A DNA stretch of 64,000 nt from Apoderus coryli. Its lineage: Eukaryota > Arthropoda > Insecta > Coleoptera > Attelabidae. Numbering within the stretch: the first letter of the stretch is position 1; each line of letters opens with the position of its first letter. The notes under the pieces are model-generated. The model saw nothing but the letters and a program-made list of their open reading frames with translations. It was not told the DNA's origin and did not search any database. The position numbers and the translations under genes were made by a program. Positions 54,295 through 64,000 of the stretch are shown here, one piece after another. Location of the stretch: positions 10,584,869 to 10,648,868 of the forward strand of contig OU452209.1 of the NCBI GenBank assembly GCA_911728435.2, written 5' to 3'.

Positions 54295-54560
54295 TCTTAG
54301 AACAGTTTGAAGGAGCTATAAGAGAAAAAAAGAAGAAGAAAATTGACGAAAGGTGTCTTGCTTCTGCACGACAAGACTCCAGTAAACAAAAGTTGTGTTG
54401 TACCTTGTACTGGCTGTCGTGCACAAAGTTATATTGAAATCACCCAAAAAATAAAAAAATAACTCAGTGGGAAGACATTTACGAGCCATAAAGAAGTGGA
54501 TATTTTTTTTATCATTTTCATCAGTAAAAATTTGTATGTATGTGACGAAAGTATAGATCT
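54295..54560 (+). pseudogene. mariner transposase scrap
   Basis: The + strand contains KLTKGVLLLHDKTPVNKS, equivalent to the KL.KGVL..HDNAPVHKS block that carries the second catalytic Asp in mariner transposases, followed by LSGKTFTSHKEVDIFF, like the ..GK.F.S..EV...... segment near the C-terminus. No terminal repeats are visible. Confidence 0.5.
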
Positions 54561-56875
54561 TGTGAATTTCAGCCTCATTTTATTCAATAATTTATGACTA
54601 CGTTTTTGGTTTTTCTACCAGAAATCCTTACAAGAGAAATATACTTGCAATTGCTACAAGACAGTGAGCGTTACAATGATAATGAGTTGACATTTCAACA
54701 AGATACGTGCTCACTATACCATTCACTTCCGCAGATCCAGATGGATCTGTGGAGTGGCTAGCAATTTGAAAACTACAATTTGTAAAACTCAACCAGCATC
54801 TCTGAAGATGTTTATGTCAACATGTTGATAAATGCCGGAACATTACACCAGAAATGCCTCTCAACTCCCGAAACCGCTTTGAAAACACCCTCTATGGTAT
54901 GAAATCAGAAGACCAACATTTTGAATAGTAAACAAATTTTCATTGGTTCATTCTCATTGCCCCAATTCCTAACCGAATCAACGAGTTTAAGAAAAGTACA
55001 AAATACTTGTAAAGGAATCAAAATAACTTTAAAATAAGCTATATACATATAGTCAACCACTTTCACTGGGGTGGTGATACTCACCTCTCAAACAGGATAC
55101 GTACAAGAAAAGTTGCAATTTTGCCAGCCAAAAAATCTCTCCGAGGAGAAAATTTCGATCAGATACTCGAAAAGGCACGGTATTCTCTATTACTGTCTTC
55201 TTTGGTTACGCCAATGAGTGGTGTAATTGCAAAATAATTAAAAATTTGTTGTTAATAAATTATATTTTTTACATATACTGCAAATCTAGCGTAAATTATT
55301 ACTTGTTTTATCAGCAATAATTTTGCACTAAAATTAAAAATCCTTTGTTATTAAACGTTTGGGAAAATGTTAAATGTTAAATCCTAATAATTAATTTCTC
55401 TAATCGCAAATCCAATAACCTTGTAATTAATTATAAAAGTAGGATATCAATGTAAACATTTTATTATTTTCGTATTTAGCAAATTTTATTTTTCAACTTA
55501 CTCTTTTGAAACAAATTAAGTAATCTGTATTATAATTTATAATGATTTTTAGTAGTCATATCAATGTGACAAATAAAGTACCTACAGTTGAGTGCCAAAA
55601 TAGATTTTTACGATATGTTCTGCAAACTTTATAAACACGAACATCTCGAGATAATTTATACATTTAGACTATTATGTACGCAGAAACGTATTCAACAAAT
55701 TACGAGGGTTGTCCCAAAAACAATTATGTACATGGTGCTCAAACGTCCGTTGAACGCGAACGTACGGTTTAAGAACACGCTTAAACGGCCTTTTGAAATG
55801 TGGTATACTGATTTTGCATGATAATGGGTCCCACACATTAGTGCTAGTCTGAACCCAGCTGCCTTCAATCTCTTGTCCAAGACGAAGTAAGCTCTCCGGG
55901 AGCGGTCTGAAGTGGAGTGATCAATAACGGAAATTATTATTCCATTATTATTGATCCAAGTCCAAGCACGTTCGCGTTGCTAGCAAGCATTATTGATATA
56001 AAATGCTGGACAATTGCTTTCGAGCTAGGAAAATTTTGCCTAACTTTCAAGCTCGATATTTTTGGAACCAGACCAAATATCGACCTCCGATTTTCACGGG
56101 CTGATAGATTGCCTTTTTGTGGAAGACATTGCTATTTTAAAAAATTTTCAACTGTCTAATTCTTATATCTACAGGATGTTAAAAAAATTACGTTTCTCCC
56201 AATTTTGAACCTGTGTAACTTCCCGCGAAAAATTGTTTAATTATTTTATGTCTATCCTTTTTAATCAATAATCTTCTACCAAAAAAAGTGATATCTCAAA
56301 AATTTTATACCTGCCTTAGTTTAAAAAATATAAATTTTTTCCATAACCTCCAATTTTTTCAACTTTTAAGCATCCTGAATTGTTCTTATTGGTAAATTTT
56401 ATTAGCAATCGTCATCTCTTTCGGTTAGCGTATTTATTTTGATTAAAGATATCGAATACCTCAATTATGCGGTACAATGGCATGCTCATAAAAATTAATA
56501 ATTACTAATGCCATTGAGAAACTTAAAATATTAAACAAAACAACAATCATTTTACTGCCAACAGATAACTAAACTTATAACAACTTAAATCGTTTTCTTT
56601 TAACCATCTTCTAACTACACGCCTTTTTTTTTAATTCTATCCTTAATTCTTAAGCCTCATACAATTGTTTCTTTCCTTTTTTTTTTTTGTTAAAAATATC
56701 AGCATTATCAGAATTAACTTATTTCCTTTTTAATTTTGCTTCCATATGTGTTTTTTTGCATTCGAATGTGGCATGGAAAAATAAGTTACATACATTGTGT
56801 ATATCCCTCTCACAGGGTTAACTTGATTTAACCAAAAACTAATGGGTTCATCATACGATTCCCCCAATCTCATAC
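54561..56875. other. Unassigned AT-rich stretch
   Basis: No gene seen. TACGAGGGTTGTCCCAAAAA at about 55703 looks like a mariner terminus, with no partner found; the overlapping open frames at 55588-55880 on both strands follow from it and have no motif. A MITE-like ACAGGATGTTAAAAAA lies at 56172. Confidence 0.4.
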
Positions 56876-56940
56876 ACCAAAATTTAGCTCAACTGGTTGA
56901 GACGTTTAGGCGCTATCGTCGAAGGGAGGCAGACTTTCAT
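56876..56940 (+). repeat. Dispersed motif R3 (also at 7826)
   Basis: ACACCAAAATTTAGCTCAAC followed by TGGTTGAGACGTTTAGGCGC and TATCG. A shorter version, with AAAATTTAGCTCAGAGTTTA and GGCGCTATCGTGGAA, is at 7826-7860. TAGCTCAACTGG fits a tRNA A-box pattern, but no B box is evident. It looks like part of a retroelement 3' region. Confidence 0.5.
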
Positions 56941-57584
56941 CTGGAAATGGTCACCTCAATTTTTTTAGCGCGTTACCAAGACTTATCCCGTGTGGGGAAA
57001 GTAAAAATATTTTTTTGTATAAAACAAAAAACAGATTTATGAAAATTAGTTTTTGATGACTATAAATTTAAAAAAACGAAATAAATGAAAACCCTCCCTA
57101 AGCGCAGGGTGAGTTATTTAGCACTCTTTGATGCACCCAGTATATTTCACATTATTGTCTTAATGAGTCTACATATTGTACCGGTAGGACGGTCCCTGTA
57201 GGTACATGATAATTGATAATACGAATAAATTGCCGTAATTTATTGAATAGTGAACAAATTGCTACTTGGACTATCGTAAATAAATTATATGTTAAAAAAA
57301 CTAGGTCTCGACATTTGATGCTATTTCCCGTAATTTCTTTATAAATTTTAAAAGTCAAGTCGGTAACACATTATTAGATGCTCTTGTAAAATATAGGTAG
57401 GAACTAGTTCAATAGAAAATCAATCAACTATGAATGTATTCAATACCAGTGTCGTGGACCGGGCTTTTATGTTAAGGATAAGCGAAAATTACACTAAGAG
57501 ATTCCAGATCCTGAGAAATGCTGCAGGATAATTTTATTAAAACAAGACTATAGTTCTCTATACGAAATCACAATTTTCTGGCCT

Positions 57585-57745
57585 TCTTTTGACCCTATGA
57601 GTGTAAAAAGAGATTAAAAACTTAAAACATATTTCTTCAACATATCAGATATATTGACTAGTTACTTGTAGTTTATATAGAATATAACCTATGAAATGTA
57701 CCATAAAAAATTTGGTTACAGAGGCGTTCGTAAATAGTGGAAAAA
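57585..57745 (-). repeat. Inverted copy of tandem repeat R4
   Basis: The minus strand reads CATTTTTTCCACTATTTACG then AACGCCTC near 57720-57745 and, separately, AATATGTTTTAAGTTTTTAA then TCTCTTTTTACACTC near 57590-57640. These are the A and B units of the array at 59990-61070 in opposite orientation. Confidence 0.65.
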
Positions 57746-57940
57746 ATGTTAAAATAATTTTACTGCAGTAAAACTAAATTAATTTGCATTGTTAAGCAAC
57801 ATTTAACCATTGTGTTTAAAAAATAATTTTATAGTAATATACAAAAAGAAATAATATAATTTAATATAATATGTAACTTTAATTTAAATTTTCCATGTAT
57901 AACTAATAATGATTTGAGTTTATGTAAATTCTTTATATTA

Positions 57941-57983
57941 TGCCACTGAAGATGGAATAGATTATTCCGAAACATGTCTGACT
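57941..57983 (+). ncRNA. Hammerhead-ribozyme-like motif 2
   Basis: CTGAAGA (57946-57952), a 5-bp stem GGAAT/ATTCC with a 5-nt loop, then GAAAC (57969-57973) and ATGTC, with a predicted cleavage after C57978. CTGANGA, GAAA and GUC are all intact. Stem I is weak (GCCA against TGAC, one mismatch), so activity is uncertain. It shares the core layout and CGAAACATGT with motif 1 at 47195. Confidence 0.4.
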
Positions 57984-59989
57984 ATGTTTCTCCCTGATTG
58001 AACATATATAAATAACGTATTTTGTGAAGTAGACGTCGTTTCATTTTCAAAATTTTGAAACTTTGATGAAAACAATAATTCGTTACCCAAGTGATATCAG
58101 ATTTTAAATTATTATGTACAGCACTATAAATTATTAAGGCGATATCGATAGTTCAACCTTCAGGAAAGTTTTGGGGTGACACAACCAATGTTGTTTTAGA
58201 CGCCAGTAATTATACGTAATGTAGTAAACATAATAATGATCAAAAAGTACCTATTGAAGTTAGATAATATCGAACATATACATTATACAAATCATATGAA
58301 AGGTATTAGCAACAAGTGTACAAATATGAATAAATACTATTCACGGTGGGTTATTTGAAATAATGAAGTTTTTTCCCTCTCTATTTGTATATTTGCCCCT
58401 ATGTAATCGATTTTTGTTTTAGCAATATCAGACATCTAAAATATCCTGTCTACATCAAGCACCATCAAAACCATGTGTATTCAAAGAGAAATGAATTTTT
58501 AAACATTAAAACAACCAAGGAGTATTTTTTCTAGATATATTTGTTTTTTTGTAATTTCCTAGAAACAGGGTAATAACTGGAAAAATATAATTACGCTATC
58601 ATAATAAAAGTCTTTAGGATAATTATAATTTATAAAAAACAATGGTATGGTCAATAGAAGATAAAGAAGTTGATATTATTATCTCAAAATTGACACACAC
58701 TATATTATACTTTATTATTTCAAAGCAATAATACACACTAACTAAATAGGATCACCGTAGTATATTTTCGATGATAGGATCAACTTTGTTTTTGAGATAA
58801 GGGGATAGTTCGCGTTGCGTGAGAGACCCCGTACATTAGCTATTTATTGGATATGTGGCTATGGGTAAATTTAAAATCGGCTAAATGACGCGAATAATTA
58901 ATTCGCATCGGGCACTATGTTACCTTACTATGTCGGAATTCCCCTAGATGAGTAATGAGTAAACACATAATAATTATGTTATTTATAAATAATATTATAT
59001 TTATTATGGCACATAGCCAAGGAATAAAAATTCTATATTTATGAGGTACACAAATAAATCACAATATTAGTCTTATTTTATTATGATTGTTCTAACATTT
59101 AACAAGAATGCATGAATGTGTTAATCAGGTGGGTATTTATTATGGATTCATTAAAAATTCATTACACTTTTTTATTATTATTACTTCGACCTTACCATAC
59201 ATGGTGTTGTAAATAATTCAATAAAATCATTTTTATAAATAATATTGAAGACCTCAATATGTTTGTGTGGGCAGATCTACCGGACGCAAAGAATATTGGC
59301 AACATATAAAAAATAATATAGGGGTTTTTATAGAGGTATAAGTAAGTAGGAGTTTGTTGTTCGGCAATTATTAAGTATCCGTTTTTGCAAAATTTAGCAA
59401 CATGATTTTACATAGTCTATGTAATTTTTTGAACCTGTCAGTTTACTAGTATTGAACGTATTTTGCCCCTTGTAAAGTACTGAGCTCGCACTGTTATTAA
59501 CACAAACAATCTTTTGACAACTTTTATACCCTTATACATACATATATGTTGAGGACTACTCTGCAGCATTGATATGTCAAGACTATTTGGAGAAAATACA
59601 GTTTCTTTTTAAGTAATGATGAGTCTATATATATGTATATAATCCTCTCTGAAAAAAAGGATATTAGCTGAAGTTGCAAAATTATTAAAAAGATGATCGA
59701 ATCAACGACGCGACGCGACGTTCCCTACTAAACAAAAGGATCAGAAATGGAAAATATTAGTGGCAGAATGACCTCAACTATGTTCCTGTGCCTTTTTGCC
59801 TGCAAAAATATCTTTAACCATAAAATCTCCAAAATTTACCACGTTTAAGGCAGAGCCGGAGTATACAGAACTCGGTAACAAACATTTCCAAGCAATGCGA
59901 TTTTAGCAGAATATCAAAGTACAGGTTACGCGTTCCAAATGGAACCCCCGTATTTTATTACTTTAATAAATGAAGGATCAAAGTGAAAT
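57984..59989. other. Gene-free AT-rich stretch
   Basis: No coding, terminal-repeat or RNA signature recognised. Confidence 0.5.
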
Positions 59990-61070
59990 ATTCGAATTAT
60001 TTTGACCTCTTTTCCACTATTTACGAACACCTTTGTGAAACAATTTTTTTTTGATACATTTCATATATTCTATCAAAACTATAAATAACTAGTCAATATT
60101 TCTGCTATGCTTAGGAGCAGACGCCTTTTATTTATTAGTACAACCCGCTCCTCGTCGTTATGGGTTTCCTCAGAAAATATGTTTTTAACCTTTTTTTACG
60201 AACACCTATGTGATCTATTTTGTTACGTTACACGTTGTAGGGTATATTCTATTAAATCTTTGACAAATTAATCAATATTTCGGATGTGTTTAAGAACTAT
60301 AAATTTTTGAAGCCTTCCTTAAACCTCTTGCCTACGCTCAATGTTCTCCAAAAGTTAATCAGCACCTAGAAATATCCTGAATTATTTTTGTACCAAATTT
60401 GTTAAAAATCTGCTGAGTATCGAGTTATTATAGATGGTACAGACCCTTTTTTAGACATTTCACGGACGCCTGTGGTAACAGCAATTCTACTTAAAATGCT
60501 AAATATATCATTTTTACAGTCTGATTTTTTGACCCCTTTTCTACTATTTATTATAGCCTATGTAAACAATTTTTTTTATGCGGCATTTTGTAGGTTATAT
60601 CAAAACTATATAATTGTCCAATTTTCCTAGTATGTTTGTTTTCTTTTGATCATTTTTTACACTATTTGTGAAGGCCTGTGTCAACCAATTCTTCTATGTA
60701 ATATAAGTTGATATAGGAATTATTGTTTTGTTTTGACCCCTTTTCCACTATTTAGGAACGCCTATGTAAGCAAGTTTTTTATGCTTTCATGGGTTATATT
60801 CTATCAATGTTATAAATAACTAGTCAATATTTCTTCTGTGTTTAGGAAATATGTTTTTTTTTTTAAGTTTTCAACCCCTTTTTACACTCTTTTCGAACGC
60901 CAATGGATCTATTTTTTTATGGTTAATGTGCTAGGTTATACTCTATCAAACCAATGAAAAATTATGTAATATTTCGGATAAGTTTAAGTATGATTTTTGT
61001 AAACCCTTTTTTAAACCTACACTCAACGATTCCTAAAAGTTAATCAAAGGCGTGTTTCCGGTGAAATTCT
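59990..61070 (+). repeat. Degenerate dimeric tandem repeat R4
   Basis: Two related units alternate imperfectly. Unit A has TTTTCCACTATTTACGAACG-type sequence and later ATAACTAGTCAATATTTCT (copies near 60002, 60530, 60733). Unit B has CCTTTTTACACTCTTTTCGA-type sequence and later AATATTTCGGAT (near 60186 and 60870). Both share the frame AC.A.T...GAACGCC.ATG and GGGTTATATTCTATCAAA. Spacing is roughly 130-200 bp. Further units are at 63770-64000 and, inverted, at 57585-57745. Confidence 0.75.
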
Positions 61071-61379
61071 GAAACATTATTTTCATGAACCTGATAGCCT
61101 CCATATTTATAGAAATAAAACCAAATTGCATTAAAATTAAAAATAATATATATACTATACATATTTGTAACTTTTAAACGCAATTTTCTCGAGAATTATG
61201 ACGGAAAATCTCAAAAGTAACCTATCGCTGTAAAGCAGATAACAAATCCTTTCAAATGATTTATCACTCGACCCCTGCTGTATCTGCTTACAGTCTGACA
61301 ATTATCTAAAGCGTGTAGAATTTTATGAGATGCTTTTGATTCGCACGCACGAACACCACCCTAATTTCCCAAGAATATA

Positions 61380-61640
61380 TAACTTGGACGGTAAATTCTC
61401 TAAAGAAGGAATATTTAATAGGACAAATTCCCATTTTTGGACAAACGGAAATCCGCATTGCAATGAAATTGCTTGTACGACGCAAATCTAACTGGTAAGA
61501 AGTACCTAAAATACAAACAACTACTGTGTCCGACTTTTAGACGTGGATTGGTACACTGCACAAACGAAGTATCCGTGATGTTAACCAATATGTTTGAAGA
61601 CAGATGGATTGGTCAAGAAGATCCATGAAAACCTGTCAAT
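61380..61640 (+). pseudogene. DD41D-type transposase scrap
   Basis: The + strand reads FSKEGIFNRTNSHFWTNGNP, the segment after the first catalytic Asp in DUF4817-type transposases, and then EVSVMLTNMFEDRWIGQ, the segment before the third. Everything between is frameshifted. No terminal repeats found. Confidence 0.65.
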
Positions 61641-63289
61641 CCCAGAAAAGAAGGGAACTCACTCTGACACATTTAGTGTTAGGAGTGTTAATAAAAAATA
61701 TGAACTCGATTTATTGAGAAAAAATTAACAAATGTGTGAAGAAGGTTTCCTTAAATAAGAGGTTGTATTTTACTTAAAATGGATGGAAAACATGGCTCGA
61801 CAGAGACGATATACTGCACGGAAACCTACAAAATGTAGATTAACTTTGTAGTTTAATTATCGCAGTACATGTCAACGGTATATTTTTCTAGCAATATAAT
61901 GGATCTTCTTGTCGCCTACCGAGTGTTGGAAGATATTGATGATCAAGATCATGAGAATCAAAGCTAAGAGTGTAGCACACTTCATTTAAAAAATTTGTTA
62001 AAATTATTGTTTATCTTTTTCAGATTTTTATAGAATTTTTAATTCATTACCGAATTTCCTTGATTATTGTGATTACTATAATGGGTTCGCTTCTACATTT
62101 AGATTTTGTAACGACATTCTCCTTCAACCATGTTTGCATTACACACTCTGTATTATTATTAGATACAGATGTTTTATTAATATATGCCAAGCAACTGCAG
62201 AATATTGTTAATTTTTTTTTAATTTCTTACACCTGGATAACATGGATTCAAAACGATATTAACAATTGGATATTGACTTGAAATCATTAAGCATAAAATA
62301 ATATACATGAACGATAATTAAAGCATGACCAGTACCAATATACAGTTAAGTAGATATTTCATCATTACACAGGGTGGTCGAACGTGATGCACTCTGCCTT
62401 GGGTACATAAGCGTAACTACGATGTTCCAATGGGGGGATTTATTTCAGAACTTGATAAAATTATTCATCAAATACTATTTTAGATACAAAACTTCCACTG
62501 GCAACTAAACTTATAATGTTATTTCTTCTCCCGGTTCTTGTTGGTATTCTCTAACTGATTTACTTTACACACACATCGGACTCATGCTTGAATGTGAACT
62601 TATCTGTGTTTTTACATTTATTTTATTAATAATTATAAACAACGCAAGTTTTTGGAAGTTTTCACTCAGGAATCAAAAGGAAATCATTAACACACGAGAG
62701 TCAGGAAAAAAACAGTAATTGTTCCCTTGTGCCGCCATCACCTCTCTAATAGACATCCCTATCTCCGACTCCCCCTCACACGTTTTTGTCCATCAAAAAT
62801 AGATACCTACATGAATTTCTACAACAATAATTATATTTAAAGATTATATTATATTTTTATTGAATTTCTAGTTTTATTTGAACAGTTATTTATATATAGA
62901 TATAACATGATGTGTAAAATAGTAAAATTTAAGGAAATATGCCCTAAACTAAATTAAATTTTGATTATATCATTTTTAAAACAAAGTTTACCCTGTAAGC
63001 GTTCTAAAGTAAATCATTATAATTTATATAAATATTTCTACGCTACATCATAGGATAAGAAGCAAATCCTATAAAATAATAATAATAACTGCAGAGATGA
63101 TCACTGGAAATATAGCGTCATTAAAAAATTAAAACGACCATCACAGTCCTACGAACAACTTCAAAAATCGGTGATTCTAGATACGTGCTCTCTAACTCGT
63201 AAATTCCTAAACACATCCATACATTAAATAGTTTAGACCCTATGCTTAGGACTCTCCCGCATCAGGTCCTATACAATCCAGAACCACCT
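61641..63289. other. Gene-free AT-rich stretch
   Basis: Includes the 73-codon open frame at 62060-62281, which is hydrophobic and unrecognised, and a MITE-like ACAGGGTGGTCGAACGTGAT at 62370 without a visible partner. No other feature. Confidence 0.4.
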
Positions 63290-63295
63290 GAGAAA

Positions 63296-63560
63296 AAATA
63301 ATAATAAACGTCTGTATTTGGCGAAGTCTAGCCCAGTGACCTTTCACACTTTTAACTTTTTTTTAACAAAAGAAAAATAAAATTAAATTATAAAGCAAAA
63401 TTAAACTAAAAAATAAATTAAATTACCCTGGAAAAAAAATAATAACAATAAATAAATAAAAATAAGACACTTAAATTTAGTAACAGTGCAGAAAAAATAA
63501 ACTCGGCCCTCCAGGCACCAGTGCATTCTGGCACTGCCTAGGAATTTAAAAGTATTTATT
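63296..63560 (-). repeat. LINE-type 3' tail, copy 2
   Basis: The plus strand begins AATAATAATAAACGTCTGTA, GGCGAAGTCTAGCCCAGTG, as at 28795. Further in is GGCCCTCCAGGCACCAGTGC (about 63510). Read on the minus strand it is a retroelement 3' region with an (ATT)n tail, longer than copy 1; no coding part is visible. Confidence 0.6.
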
Positions 63561-63769
63561 CTTTTGTAAAAATATGTTTAAGAAATTTAGAAATATAAAT
63601 TGTTAAAAAAAAAAGCGTAAAATCTTTGGGACCTTTTTGTCATTTACCTTTCTCGTAAGACTCTTGGTGACAAGCTACATTTACAAAGTATTTTTTGTAT
63701 TGTAGATATCAGTTATTGTTTTTTTCCACCTATGTATTTTTACCACCAATGCAACTATTATTACAGTCT

Positions 63770-64000
63770 AATTTTGTTGACCCTTTTTCTACAATTTATG
63801 AACACCTCTGCTACCAAGATTTTTCATGGTGCATTTTCTAGGTTCTTATATCAAAACTATGTATAATTTAAAGTTTTTTTATAATACATTTCATAGGATA
63901 TATTTATTCTATCAAAGCTATAAATAACTAGTCAATATTTCTGTTATGTTCAGAAAATATGTTTTTTTTAAGTTTTTAATCCCGTTTTACACTCTTTTGG
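63770..64000 (+). repeat. Tandem repeat R4, second block (cut by window end)
   Basis: Unit A (CCCTTTTTCTACAATTTATG, AACACCTCTG, then ATAACTAGTCAATATTTCTG) followed by the start of unit B (AATCCCGTTTTACACTCTTT). It continues past the window. Confidence 0.7.

Noticed and set aside
56876..56940. tRNA gene or tRNA-derived SINE head (TAGCTCAACTGG as an A box)
   Set aside because: No B box, no cloverleaf and no CCA-side pairing; kept only as a dispersed motif.
1..64000. Prokaryotic operon, CRISPR array, phage or toxin-antitoxin system
   Set aside because: No regularly spaced identical repeats, no gene clusters, no ribosome-binding sites; split genes and transposon types are those of an insect nuclear genome.

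Overview
This is eukaryotic, AT-rich, transposon-dense nuclear DNA, almost certainly from an insect and perhaps a beetle (the order is inference). The signs are multi-exon genes with GT-AG introns of 1-9 kb, many mariner-like elements with TA duplications, piggyBac elements at TTAA, Jockey-like LINE fragments, a copia-type retrotransposon and a solo LTR. There is no bacterial-style gene packing, no operon and no CRISPR array.

Four host loci are supported, all read from the sequence on the + strand unless stated. (1) 1973-2404 is the last exon of an EcKinase-like (ecdysteroid/CHK kinase-like) gene whose earlier exons lie left of the window. (2) 9350-27252 is a complete five-exon HPF1 gene (histone PARylation factor 1), 427 aa, with an N-terminal PBZ zinc finger and the conserved Tyr-Arg and Asp-Glu pairs in the last exon. 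(3) 29826-41331 is a complete three-exon THEM6-like gene, 206 aa; a 64-bp in-phase candidate alternative first exon lies upstream at 28347. (4) 37198-37527 (- strand) is an intact, unrecognised coiled-coil ORF nested in THEM6 intron 1. HPF1 and THEM6 are consecutive, co-oriented genes with no evident pathway link.

Region by region: 1-2.4 kb holds a foldback repeat, a mariner copy and the EcKinase exon. 2.4-9.3 kb is intergenic, with a long-inverted-repeat mariner derivative, a solo LTR with a TTAT duplication, and a foldback element carrying an internally deleted piggyBac. 9.3-27.3 kb is HPF1; its introns hold a mariner with about 670-bp inverted repeats, two other mariner types, three same-strand LINE fragments and a 320-bp hairpin. 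27.3-41.3 kb is THEM6; its introns hold two further long-TIR mariner derivatives (one with a second, unrelated piggyBac), hAT-like debris and the nested ORF. 42.9-46.5 kb is a young copia element with an in-frame deletion of its reverse-transcriptase core. 46.5-54.6 kb is mostly minus-strand LINE and mariner fragments. 54.6-64 kb holds no recognisable gene, only decayed mariner sequence, a LINE tail, hammerhead-like motifs and a degenerate dimeric tandem repeat.

The most interesting points are the two different piggyBac families inserted at the homologous TTAA of two copies of one foldback family, the long inverted repeats on DD41D-type mariner relatives, the copia copy whose ORF survives loss of the RT active site, the nested ORF that sits in a segment absent from a sister hAT-like copy, and two hammerhead-ribozyme-like motifs.
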